From T1SED10-198M sp003554345 [NCBI: Candidatus Sumerlaeota bacterium] (lineage in GTDB: Bacteria > Sumerlaeota > T1SED10-198M): 11,454 nucleotides of DNA. The position numbers and the translations under genes were made by a program. The stretch lies in contig PWGE01000374.1 of assembly GCA_003554345.1 (NCBI GenBank), forward strand, positions 1 to 11,454, given 5' to 3'. The notes under the pieces were generated by a model. The model saw only the letters and a list, made by a program, of their open reading frames with translations, was not told the origin of the DNA and did not search any database. This document shows, piece after piece, positions 6,101 through 11,454 of this stretch (the stretch's first letter is position 1; every line of letters begins with the position of its first letter).

Positions 6101-7397
6101 ACCCTATGACTTTCCTCATGAATTCATTTTGGAAAAGGAGGATAAAACCTGGCGTCTTGTATCTTTGAGCGGTGCTCCTATCCGAAACAAAGAAGACCGG
6201 ATTATTGGCCTTGTGTTTGTCTTGCGTGATATAACCGAACAAAAAGTTATTGAAGAAGAAATGATCAGGAAGCAAAAACTGGAATCAATAGGTACTCTCG
6301 CTGCAGGTATCGCCCATGATTTCAATAATCTTTTAACAGGTATGTTTGGTTCGCTGGAAATGGCTAGAAAATTCGTTGATTCCAGAGAAAAAGTGCTTCA
6401 CTATATTTCAAATGCCCTTTCAGTCTATGAGCGAGCCAAGAATCTTACCATGCAGTTGCTGACATTTTCCAAGGGTGGACAGCCTATCAAGAAACTTCAC
6501 TTTTTACAGGAGATACTTGAAAATACAGCACGCTTCGCTTTGAGCGGTACCAATATTTCCTATGAACTTCGCCTGGCTGATAACCTCTGGATGTGCCGCA
6601 TCGATAAAAACCAGGTTGAACAGGCAATAGATAATATCCTTATTAATGCAAGGCAGGCTATGCCAGACGGTGGTACTATTATGATTGATGCGGAAAACGT
6701 TGTTCCAGGCGAGCATGCCTATTCTTTTCTTCATTCGGATACTCCCTATGTTAAAATCCAGATAGAAGATGAAGGTATTGGAATTTCTAAAAAAGATCAG
6801 TCTAAGATCTTTGATCCTTTTTTCACTACTAAAGAAAAAGGCAGTGGGCTGGGGTTAGCCACCGCTTATTCTATTATTCAGCAGCATGATGGTCATATTA
6901 TCTTGCATTCTCAGCCGGGTAAAGGGTCCCAGTTTGCTATTTTTCTGCCTGCGAATCCTTCTGTTCAACCTCAAACTCCTGACATCAGTGAAATAAAATT
7001 GCATCAGGGGAAAGGGCGTATCCTCGTTATGGATGATGACGATATGATTTTAAATGTGGCCTCCCACATGCTCAGAGACCTGGGGTATGAAGTGAACACC
7101 TGTAAAGATGGGCAGGAAGCTCTGGAAATCTACGAAAAGGCATTGCAGAAAAGAGAACCCTTTGATGCCCTTATTCTTGATCTTACTGTCCCGGGGAGAA
7201 TGGGTGGTAAAAAGATGGTAGAAATATTGCGGGAGAGATATCCAGATGCTATTACTATAGCTACCAGTGGATACTCTTCTGATCCTGTCATGATGTACCC
7301 TCAAAAATATGGTTTTGATGATAATCTCCCCAAGCCCTATCAATATAAGCAACTTCAAAATGTTCTGCAAAGACTTCTTACAAATAAAACGCAGTAA
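3135..7397 (+). CDS. Soluble multi-PAS/GAF hybrid histidine kinase
   Basis: A 1420-residue sensor. Rough layout: GAF-like 1-130; PAS domains at 140-255, 262-375, 385-508, 515-627 and 637-748, most ending in the DIT-x-[RK]-K linker typical of PAC motifs; GAF 755-905; sixth PAS 912-1035; HisKA 1044-1115 with H-box AAGIAHDFNNLL and phospho-acceptor His1061; HATPase about 1160-1275 with N-box Asn1171, DEGIGIS (Asp1212), FDPFFTTK and GSGLGLAT; receiver 1297-1415 with acidic pocket Asp1300-1303, phospho-acceptor Asp1349 and Lys1400. All catalytic motifs are intact. There is no signal peptide or membrane segment, so it senses cytoplasmic cues (PAS/GAF ligands unknown) and autophosphorylates on His before transfer to its own receiver. 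No HPt domain or DNA-binding partner is encoded nearby. The ATG at 3135 is 12 nt from AGGGGA, a long spacing, and lies just after the structured leader. It appears to be a single-gene transcript. Confidence 0.95.
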   Translation: MKTNHDALNSEVTALYEIATLPLTDSLEEIGREAEQKAVSLFTPRYFAVIVGEYKTGRLLAARGINDPQKIKKIFEDSHDKQYAYSPHSSCHILFELNSVPTDKEKRLLHLFCLHLQRAIDNALYLQKKAESSRRHKEGKKSYLDLIHSLHEAVFILDEEGKIIEINQRVVELWGFNREDLIGEELTILACQEEKSAKRLKNIIRQSLSGKSKSLNFCGIDKEGKKFYADIVCKCGMFFDKNVIIVTARDITRQKKMNEQVQILAAAIRSVNDSITITDLENRLVFVNETFCRIYGYNEKEILKKDVSFIYSSSIPSSFLKDIERKVKDGGWQGETINQRKDGTEFPVLLTISPVVSDDNEMLGYIYVASDITHRKQQEKALRENERRLSTLIQNVPGLVYRSLADSSFTMLFVSEGASSLTGYQAEEILYNRQVHYADLIHPDDRSKVRATIEEALKNYATFQISYRIFTADNNVKWVWEQGQGVYGEDDCLRYIEGLIIDITYQKKVENDLVKQRNLLDAIINNAPLGIWLADEAGHYSLVNRYLRKAVGLGEKDPSITPEEFKRWRETDRKAMKNKKPVFLEENITFRDDQKHAMQIVKTKLTDQEGRLIGVLGLGMDINERKKMEEQLKKSETKNRAMIQAIPDMLFIFDKEGFCLDFQVGYEEMKKYLISTPSEIIGAHVSEFFSSDFSKQVLRHIKKCLRTREIQTLEYDLFVEQKQHYFESRIVYFDEDKVLTLVRNVTARKRAEKRLSRITECFLEFEPDPLENIRKLTRLCGELLHASHTSYVMCQGDEFLPFTRWCSQARNIFPEVLTDITTPLVLKKKEENITEITNVDDLCKDRLGTKKPAAGAKTYLGKKVQRGEKTVGILNAFFKNQYKPDEEAEKIMGILAIAIAIEEGRAHYRNRLEEEKERLLVTMYSITDGVVATDTTGKIILLNEVASRLVGWRQEKATGKDIKQVMSLFDEREERTRRDLVETIIKKGKPYDFPHEFILEKEDKTWRLVSLSGAPIRNKEDRIIGLVFVLRDITEQKVIEEEMIRKQKLESIGTLAAGIAHDFNNLLTGMFGSLEMARKFVDSREKVLHYISNALSVYERAKNLTMQLLTFSKGGQPIKKLHFLQEILENTARFALSGTNISYELRLADNLWMCRIDKNQVEQAIDNILINARQAMPDGGTIMIDAENVVPGEHAYSFLHSDTPYVKIQIEDEGIGISKKDQSKIFDPFFTTKEKGSGLGLATAYSIIQQHDGHIILHSQPGKGSQFAIFLPANPSVQPQTPDISEIKLHQGKGRILVMDDDDMILNVASHMLRDLGYEVNTCKDGQEALEIYEKALQKREPFDALILDLTVPGRMGGKKMVEILRERYPDAITIATSGYSSDPVMMYPQKYGFDDNLPKPYQYKQLQNVLQRLLTNKTQ

Positions 7398-7408
7398 GAA
7401 ATAGGAAA

Positions 7409-7433
7409 GGTACCCTCCTCCCGGTCCTCTTTT
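7409..7433 (+). terminator. Weak possible terminator after the kinase
   Basis: GG-ACC (7409-7414, bulged T) can pair with GGTCC (7423-7427) over a C-rich loop, followed by TCTTTT. The stem is short and the T run interrupted. A second AT-rich hairpin (7450-7455 with 7461-7466) follows without a T run. Termination here is only a possibility. Confidence 0.25.
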
Positions 7434-7517
7434 ACTGGTATTAGATTGATAACTTCCCCAAAGTTAAACAAAACCCCTGTATTTTTTCGTTTTCTTCAGA
7501 AATTTCATCAAAAAGTT

Positions 7518-7546
7518 TTGCAACAGTTTAAAAAAAAGACTATAAT
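7518..7546 (+). promoter_or_regulatory. Promoter of the small gene pair
   Basis: TTGCAA (7518-7523), a 17-bp A-rich spacer and a perfect TATAAT (7541-7546) lie 25 bp before the ATG at 7572. Transcription would begin near 7553, giving a leader of about 20 nt that contains the AGGGGTGA ribosome-binding site. The pair is therefore probably transcribed independently of the kinase. Confidence 0.75.
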
Positions 7547-7571
7547 GTAAATAAAGAATAGGGGTGATTCT

Positions 7572-7838
7572 ATGGGTAAAATTACTGGTGATGCTATGCT
7601 CATTGAAAAAGAGCCTTATCAGGTAGAAATAAAAGTTGCTGATTACATTATTCGAGGAACCTATACCATCTTTAAAGGAGAAAGTATTTTGACAGAATTG
7701 AATCACGAGAAGCGTTTTATTGAACTAACCAGGTGTGAAATGAAAGATACCAGAAGCAGCCAGCAGGAGAAACATGCCCGCCTTATTGTGAATAAGTCTT
7801 TCATTGAACTTTTAAAGATAGTACCGGGACCTTCATGA
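7572..7838 (+). CDS. Small conserved-looking protein, first of a coupled pair
   Basis: An 88-residue cytosolic protein without signal peptide or membrane segment. The ATG at 7572 follows AGGGGTGA at good spacing and a clear promoter. The core (residues 16-57) has the pattern of a small beta fold: VEIKVADYIIRGTY, then an acidic G-E turn, ILTELNH, then FIELTRCEM. This order (strand, R-G, turn, L-[TS]-x2-N, strand) resembles, from memory only, a family of short bacterial proteins of unknown function (DUF6812-like). The C-terminal third is charged and then ends hydrophobic (FIELLKIVPG). Its stop overlaps the next start by ATGA (7835-7838), so the two are translationally coupled. The next protein seems to be a divergent copy of the same core. 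Function unknown. Confidence 0.75.
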   Translation: MGKITGDAMLIEKEPYQVEIKVADYIIRGTYTIFKGESILTELNHEKRFIELTRCEMKDTRSSQQEKHARLIVNKSFIELLKIVPGPS

Positions 7839-8050
7839 AAAAAGTAATTATTTATGGCAGGACTCATGTTGTGAGGGGTTCTTGTTTTCTGGACAACTCT
7901 CTACTATCCCATGTAAATCGTTTTGATACTATACAATTAAAGCCTGAAAAAGTCCGGTTGTTCCTTCAGGATTCTGATCTTCGGGAGGAGTTCAGCCAGG
8001 CGGTACAGCTTTCCACTGCTCAAATAATGTTGATAAGTGTACAGGAATAA
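7835..8050 (+). CDS. Small protein, coupled second gene, probable divergent copy of the first
   Basis: A 71-residue protein whose ATG overlaps the preceding stop codon (ATGA), implying coupled translation and probably a fixed ratio of products. Its first 42 residues align with the core of the previous protein: V-x-I, then [IV]-[IV]-R-G, then [IL]-L-[TS]-x2-N-[HR], then a strand with [EQ]-L; identity is low but order and spacing agree, with a two-residue gap. The tail is helical and mixed. No enzyme motif, Cys cluster or membrane segment is visible. Two related subunits made together suggest a heteromer, which is inference. No strong terminator follows, only a weak hairpin. Confidence 0.7.
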   Translation: MKKVIIYGRTHVVRGSCFLDNSLLSHVNRFDTIQLKPEKVRLFLQDSDLREEFSQAVQLSTAQIMLISVQE

Positions 8051-8069
8051 CAACCCATTATATTTTATA

Positions 8070-8090
8070 CAGGAAAGTGGGGCCTTTCTG
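8070..8090. terminator. Weak hairpin between convergent genes
   Basis: CAG-AAAG (with a bulged G, 8070-8077) pairs with CTTTCTG (8084-8090) around a G-rich loop. It sits in the ~70-bp gap between the convergent small-gene pair and the transglutaminase-like gene, where a bidirectional terminator would be expected. There is no proper T run on either strand, so the assignment rests mainly on position. Confidence 0.3.
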
Positions 8091-8121
8091 TTAACAAAAG
8101 ATTTTCAGGTCTATGACTTTT

Positions 8122-9591
8122 TTACCTGTGATCTACAAATGAGCTTTCTTTTTCCGTCAGAGAGCGACTGAAGCCGGGATAATAAATATTCTTGCCATTC
8201 ACCTCTACTTCTCCTCGTTGAGAATCCACTGTATCCGACCGAAAGTCACTTTTGTCGGGTATGAATGCTCTGCCGTAATCATTATTGGCGACAAATACAT
8301 GAGGATGCATATTGCCAAAATAAAAGTCACGTATTTTGTGAACAGTATCTTCTTTAAGATGTTGATCCTGGTTGCGCGACTGGATGCCTATCATGACCGT
8401 GATATCCACGGGAAGCCAGCCATAAGGTGGGATATACATTTCACACCAGTCATGCAATCCCCGGCGATGAGGATATACAACCCATCCTGACTGCCAGCGG
8501 GCAGGTATACCGGCATATCGAAGCATAGTCATGAAGAGTAAGGTTAACTGTCCGCAGTCACCGTATCTGTTGGTAAATGTTTCATGGCTGATGTTGCGCT
8601 GGGTGGAATATTCAGGGGCAAAACTGTATTGAAAATTATCTATCATCCAGTCATATATTTTTCTGGCTTTCAGGTAGGGGCAGTAAACATTTTCGGTTAT
8701 CTCATCAACAATGGTAGTTATATCAGGGTGAAAGACAATATGTGGTTGCCGTTCTTCAAGAAAATAACGTTTTTCCGGACATTCTTTATCAATGGCTTGA
8801 ATGTTTTCCTTGCCTATATCACGATAGCGAGCCCAGGCAGTATACGAGAAAGAGATATGAAATTTCTCGTCGCCCGGCTCTTCATAGGTTCTTTTAAAAT
8901 AAGCCGTTCGCATAGGACTTTCTGCAGGTGCAATAAATTGCAGGTCACTGGAGGCAGAAACTGTTTGTATGTCTGTCTGAAAAGGAAACGACCGCGGATA
9001 GGGAATCCAGACCTCCAACTCGTCTCCTTCTGAAAGAGATTCTGTAATTTCGAGATCAAAACGCAGGGTGCGGCGTATGGGTTTAAGATAAAAATCATGC
9101 TTAAAACGGGGTGTGTGGATCAGGGTATGGACTAAATCGGGATGAGGGTTTTTTCGTTCGAAACCAATATTCCGTTTATAAATTTCTGAATGGCGAAAAA
9201 ACATGTTGGATACTGCTGCATAAAAATAACGGCGTTCTCCATTGATAATTCGGGAGGTCAATTTGCCTTCTTCGGTCCACTTTTCCAGTTCGTCGGGTTC
9301 AAAGCCTTCTACGCGTCTTTCCAGCTGTTCTAATAAATCGTTTCTTGTGAAGCGGTAATCATGCTCAATACGGTCAATTCGTTCTTTTTCCCACTGGAGA
9401 TCTTTTCTCTCACTCTCAGCAAGATCTTTTTCTTCAAGCCACCGGGTGATTTTTTCACGAATAACGTTGAACTCGCCCTCTTCTTCCAGAGATGCTGTTA
9501 TTTCTTCCGCATTTTTCATCTCAATCTCCTTCCCTTCACCGGTAATAAGTGAAACAGATACTATTATAAGAATGAAGTATAATAATTTCAT
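8122..9591 (-). CDS. Exported transglutaminase-like protein
   Basis: A 489-residue protein. The ATG (complement of 9589-9591) follows AAAGGAG (complement of 9600-9606) at 8-nt spacing. Residues 1-18 form a signal peptide (MKLLYFILIIVSVSLITG) with no lipobox Cys. Residues 25-140 are charged and helical, probably coiled coil; about 170-255 form a beta-rich domain that often precedes this fold. The transglutaminase-like core (about 290-400) has RYGDCGQLTLLF with Cys346, GLHDWCEMYIPPYGWLPVD with His380 and Asp396: a complete papain-like Cys-His-Asp triad. The family includes peptidases, peptide N-glycanase-like enzymes and cross-linking enzymes, so the actual substrate cannot be stated; extracytoplasmic protein or peptide processing is likely. 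The gene lies 154 bp downstream of the ROK gene on the same strand. I found neither a convincing terminator nor a promoter in that gap, so co-transcription is possible. Confidence 0.9.
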   Translation of the reverse strand: MKLLYFILIIVSVSLITGEGKEIEMKNAEEITASLEEEGEFNVIREKITRWLEEKDLAESERKDLQWEKERIDRIEHDYRFTRNDLLEQLERRVEGFEPDELEKWTEEGKLTSRIINGERRYFYAAVSNMFFRHSEIYKRNIGFERKNPHPDLVHTLIHTPRFKHDFYLKPIRRTLRFDLEITESLSEGDELEVWIPYPRSFPFQTDIQTVSASSDLQFIAPAESPMRTAYFKRTYEEPGDEKFHISFSYTAWARYRDIGKENIQAIDKECPEKRYFLEERQPHIVFHPDITTIVDEITENVYCPYLKARKIYDWMIDNFQYSFAPEYSTQRNISHETFTNRYGDCGQLTLLFMTMLRYAGIPARWQSGWVVYPHRRGLHDWCEMYIPPYGWLPVDITVMIGIQSRNQDQHLKEDTVHKIRDFYFGNMHPHVFVANNDYGRAFIPDKSDFRSDTVDSQRGEVEVNGKNIYYPGFSRSLTEKESSFVDHR

Positions 9592-9745
9592 ATTCTATTC
9601 TCCTTTGTTGCGATTATTGTGCAGACTTTCTGTCTTGAAGGCATTCTTACGTTGGCTGTTACTTGTTCCCGAATGCAATAAAGTGTTCATGAGTCCTGTT
9701 TTTTATGCAGGAAAAATGTTGCTGGTTTTTTGCAAAGCAAGCCGG

Positions 9746-10942
9746 TTACTTTTCGTTTATTTTACTGAATATACTTTCAAATAAATATTTTTTAATGGGC
9801 AGATAAGCTGCTCCCTTCAGAGGTACTTGCTCATCTTTGACCACCCGGAGAGAAAAATCTTCCCCGAGAATGTTGAGTGAATGCATATAAATGTTTCTTT
9901 TTACAGCATTAAGGAGAATATCTTCGCCCCTGGTACTGATAAGTGAACCGTCGATGTAGATAGTTTCAGGCCCAAAAAGGTTTATGAGATTGGAGATTCC
10001 TAAACCAATATAGGAGCCGGCAGTGTCCAGAACCCGAAAACAGAGACGGTCTTTCTTTTGAGCTGCTCTCTGTACTGTCTGGATATTCAACTCCCGGAGT
10101 GACTGTATCTCGTTGAGGATAATGCTGCGAGAACCTCGTTGCAGATAGTATTTTACGGTATCAACCAGGGCGAAATCCGAAGCGACGCTTTCCAGGCAAC
10201 CTGCCTGGCCACAGTAGCATAATGGACCATCCGGTTTTACCATTAAATGTCCCAGTTCGCCGGAATATTCAAGAGGGCTTCGGTAAACTTTTCCGTTTAA
10301 AATAAGGCCGGCTCCGATGCCCGGTCCCAGCTGGACATATAATGCACATTCATCTGTTTGAGCTTCTTTAAAGCGTATGGCATTAGTGGAAGCCTGGATA
10401 TCGTTGTCTATGTCGGTGGGAATGGAAAACTTTTCTTCCAGCAGGGATTTCAGGGGTACGTCTACCCAGTCAAAAATGCGGGGAAATGCCACAGAAACTC
10501 CGGATTCTGAATTCACCAGCCCGGCAATACTGATCCCTATTCGTTGAATATCCAGGTTCTGTTCATCCCCTTTTTTCTGTAAATCCGAGATGGTTTTAAA
10601 TATTTTTTGTAAGAGATCTTCCTTCTGTTTGAGCGATGTAATATATTCTTCCTGTTTATAAATGAGATCGGCATTGATATCTACCAGCGACGCCTGAAGA
10701 CTGTTGCGTGAAATCCGTAACACACAAAAATGCCCCAGGTCAGGATTGAGCTTTATTAAACGGGCTTTTCTGCCACCGGTGGAGGTGGCATATCCTTCGT
10801 AAACTACAATGCCCCAGCGTATCAATTCATTGACCTGGGTATTAACTATAGCTATATTTAAACCGAATTGCTGAGATATTGCTGACTTGGTGATGGGGGA
10901 ATTTTCCCATATCCAGTGTAGTATTCTTTGCAATCGTCCCAT
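9746..10942 (-). CDS. ROK-family transcriptional repressor
   Basis: A 398-residue protein of usual length for ROK repressors. The ATG (complement of 10940-10942) has AGAGG five bases upstream. Residues 1-60 form a winged helix-turn-helix (ITKSAISQQFGLN, then recognition helix and wing). The ROK sugar-binding fold follows: VQLGPGIGAGLILNGKVY at 203-220, SGELGH with His232, and the zinc motif CYCGQAGC (Cys242, Cys244, Cys249). The N-terminal phosphate-binding DxGGT signature of ROK kinases is replaced by LRISRNSLQASL, so it should not be a sugar kinase. NagC/Mlc/XylR-type relatives bind a sugar or sugar phosphate and release DNA; the ligand here is unknown because no transport or catabolic genes are present. 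A perfect inverted repeat over its own promoter suggests autoregulation. Confidence 0.94.
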   Translation of the reverse strand: MGRLQRILHWIWENSPITKSAISQQFGLNIAIVNTQVNELIRWGIVVYEGYATSTGGRKARLIKLNPDLGHFCVLRISRNSLQASLVDINADLIYKQEEYITSLKQKEDLLQKIFKTISDLQKKGDEQNLDIQRIGISIAGLVNSESGVSVAFPRIFDWVDVPLKSLLEEKFSIPTDIDNDIQASTNAIRFKEAQTDECALYVQLGPGIGAGLILNGKVYRSPLEYSGELGHLMVKPDGPLCYCGQAGCLESVASDFALVDTVKYYLQRGSRSIILNEIQSLRELNIQTVQRAAQKKDRLCFRVLDTAGSYIGLGISNLINLFGPETIYIDGSLISTRGEDILLNAVKRNIYMHSLNILGEDFSLRVVKDEQVPLKGAAYLPIKKYLFESIFSKINEK

Positions 10943-10962
10943 AGGCGCCTCTTTTGAAAGAA

Positions 10963-10985
10963 ACTGTAACTTTAATTCTTACAGT
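10963..10985. promoter_or_regulatory. Candidate operator, inverted repeat in the ROK promoter
   Basis: ACTGTAA (10963-10969) and TTACAGT (10979-10985) form a perfect 7-bp inverted repeat with a 9-bp spacer; centres are 16 bp apart. It overlaps the -10 box and the expected transcription start of the ROK gene, an ideal place for repression. ROK proteins bind as dimers to such palindromes, so the gene's own product is the obvious candidate ligand. Confidence 0.6.
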
Positions 10986-11013
10986 ATACTATGAAACTAT
11001 GACAGGTAGTCAA
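10983..11013 (-). promoter_or_regulatory. Promoter of the ROK gene
   Basis: On the minus strand TTGACT (complement of 11008-11013) precedes TATACT (complement of 10983-10988) with a 19-bp spacer, slightly long. The start would be near 10976, leaving a ~35-nt leader. The -10 box lies in the 8-bp palindrome AGTATACT (10983-10990) and overlaps the candidate operator. Confidence 0.55.
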
Positions 11014-11209
11014 CCCATTTATTTAATATATGCCCCATTTTAAACAAAAAGATGTGTTTAATACATTTTTCTTCTTTTAGAAACTAAAACAGTACGACTC
11101 TCTTTTATGTCCGATCAGTTTTGTTTTATTTCTGTCCATAATGTTCCGGTTATTCTGCGTGAGTCTGTCAACTTGTTTTGTTTTCTCCAATGTGACACTT
11201 ACCTCTTCA

Positions 11210-11238
11210 TTGGTGTGAACTCCTCTGAAAATAAAACC
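11210..11238 (-). repeat. Direct repeat, copy 1
   Basis: This 29-bp segment matches 11409-11440 at 27 of 29 positions, apart from a 3-bp insertion in the other copy. On the minus strand both contain TTTTCAGAGGAGTT, that is, a Shine-Dalgarno-like AGAGGAG. In this copy an ATG follows nine bases later but the frame stops after three codons; the frame one base over reads TNEEVSVTLEKT. Confidence 0.65.
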
Positions 11239-11368
11239 TTGAAAAGATGTTTTACATAGATGATACTGGGATGAAGTCGAGATAAGTCCAGAAAGAATAA
11301 GAAACCAGAAAATTTTGCATCGATGTATAGGATTAAGAGGATAAGATTTCAGATTAAGACTACAAGAA

Positions 11369-11410
11369 AAGAGTGCTATTTTCATGATTGGTGGCGCTAA
11401 CTTCTGAGTT
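11369..11410 (-). pseudogene. Possible remnant of the 5' end of a kinase-like gene
   Basis: Read on the minus strand, AACTCAGAAGT (complement of 11400-11410) and ATGAAAATAGCACTCTT (complement of 11369-11385) match, in order and at similar distance, AACTCAGAAGT (3159-3169) and ATGAAATAGCGACTCTT (3181-3197) at the beginning of the hybrid kinase gene. The translated pattern NSEVSA...E-N-S-T-L parallels NSEVTALYEIATL. The frame has indels and soon hits a stop. The match is short, so this is tentative. Confidence 0.35.
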
Positions 11411-11440
11411 GGCGTGAATAACTCCTCTGAAAATAGAACC
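11409..11440 (-). repeat. Direct repeat, copy 2
   Basis: Second copy of the 29-bp repeat at 11210-11238, with three extra bases after position 11418 and two substitutions. On the minus strand it places AGAGGAG directly upstream of the kinase-like remnant, but no ATG is at the expected distance, as if the start codon had been lost. Confidence 0.65.
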
Positions 11441-11454
11441 TTTTTGAGACGCAA

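Larger units (their letters stand above)
11014..11454. other. Right-edge region without a convincing gene
   Basis: The only long frame is 11454-11077 on the minus strand, open to the window edge. Its composition (Ser, Leu, Cys and Lys rich, no recognisable pattern) and its run across two direct-repeat copies make it unlikely as an intact gene. The region holds the two repeat copies and a kinase-like remnant listed separately, so it is best read as decayed or rearranged DNA. A gene entering from the right cannot be excluded. Confidence 0.45.

Noticed and set aside
8584-9033. 149-codon plus-strand frame
   Set aside because: Lies entirely antisense to the well-supported transglutaminase-like gene and has no ribosome-binding site or recognisable product.
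11395-11414. Hairpin CGCTAAC-N6-GTTGGCG as a possible integron attC site
   Set aside because: The 7-bp core does not fit the attC consensus, no second core pair is present, and there is no integrase or cassette array.
11077-11454. 125-codon minus-strand frame reaching the window edge
   Set aside because: Composition and lack of motifs are unlike the other genes, and it runs through two copies of a direct repeat and a frame-shifted kinase-like remnant. I describe the region as non-coding or decayed instead.

Overview
The window (11,454 bp, visually about 42-43% G+C) looks like chromosomal DNA from a Gram-negative-type bacterium with many secreted proteins and large phosphorelay sensors. A ROK-type repressor, a multi-PAS hybrid histidine kinase and very acidic exported proteins together would fit a spirochaete or a Fibrobacterota/Chitinivibrionia-like lineage. 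No marker gene settles this, so the taxonomy is a weak inference. There are no rRNA or tRNA genes, no transposase and no CRISPR array.

Left arm (1-2471, + strand): the 3' end of one gene and all of a paralogue encoding acidic, aromatic-rich, probably beta-propeller-like exported proteins. Both end in the same peptide (PTFSSSWSLF plus K or Q). Both stop codons are followed by the same ~18-nt non-coding element and a 12-bp-stem terminator with covarying base pairs. The complete gene has a textbook promoter (TTGACA-17-TATAAT), a strong Shine-Dalgarno sequence and a signal peptide. About 100 bp upstream lies a degenerate second copy of its own translation start.

Centre (2472-7397, + strand): a ~660-bp non-coding region leads into a 1420-residue soluble hybrid histidine kinase (GAF-like, five PAS, GAF, PAS, HisKA, HATPase, receiver). 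The ~250 nt before the kinase can fold into an almost gap-free chain of stems. The last stem covers the ribosome-binding site and shares bases with the preceding stem, which is the arrangement of a translational switch. I cannot assign it to a known riboswitch class, and it is the best candidate here for something undescribed. Further upstream, a perfect 9-bp inverted repeat brackets a second possible promoter.

Right-centre (7518-8050, + strand): an independently promoted, translationally coupled pair of very small genes (88 and 71 aa) that look like divergent copies of one small beta-rich domain.

Right arm (8122-10942, - strand): an exported transglutaminase-like protein with an intact Cys-His-Asp triad and, upstream of it on the same strand, a ROK-family transcriptional repressor with an N-terminal winged helix. 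The ROK promoter carries a perfect 7-bp inverted repeat suggesting autoregulation. The last ~440 bp contain no convincing gene. They hold two copies of a ~30-bp repeat carrying a Shine-Dalgarno-like core, and a stretch resembling the beginning of the kinase gene, suggesting remnants of a second kinase-like locus.

The genes do not form one obvious pathway. The recurring theme is signal reception and envelope or extracellular proteins, with a duplicated secreted family on the left, a sensor in the middle, and a sugar-type regulator plus exported transglutaminase on the right.
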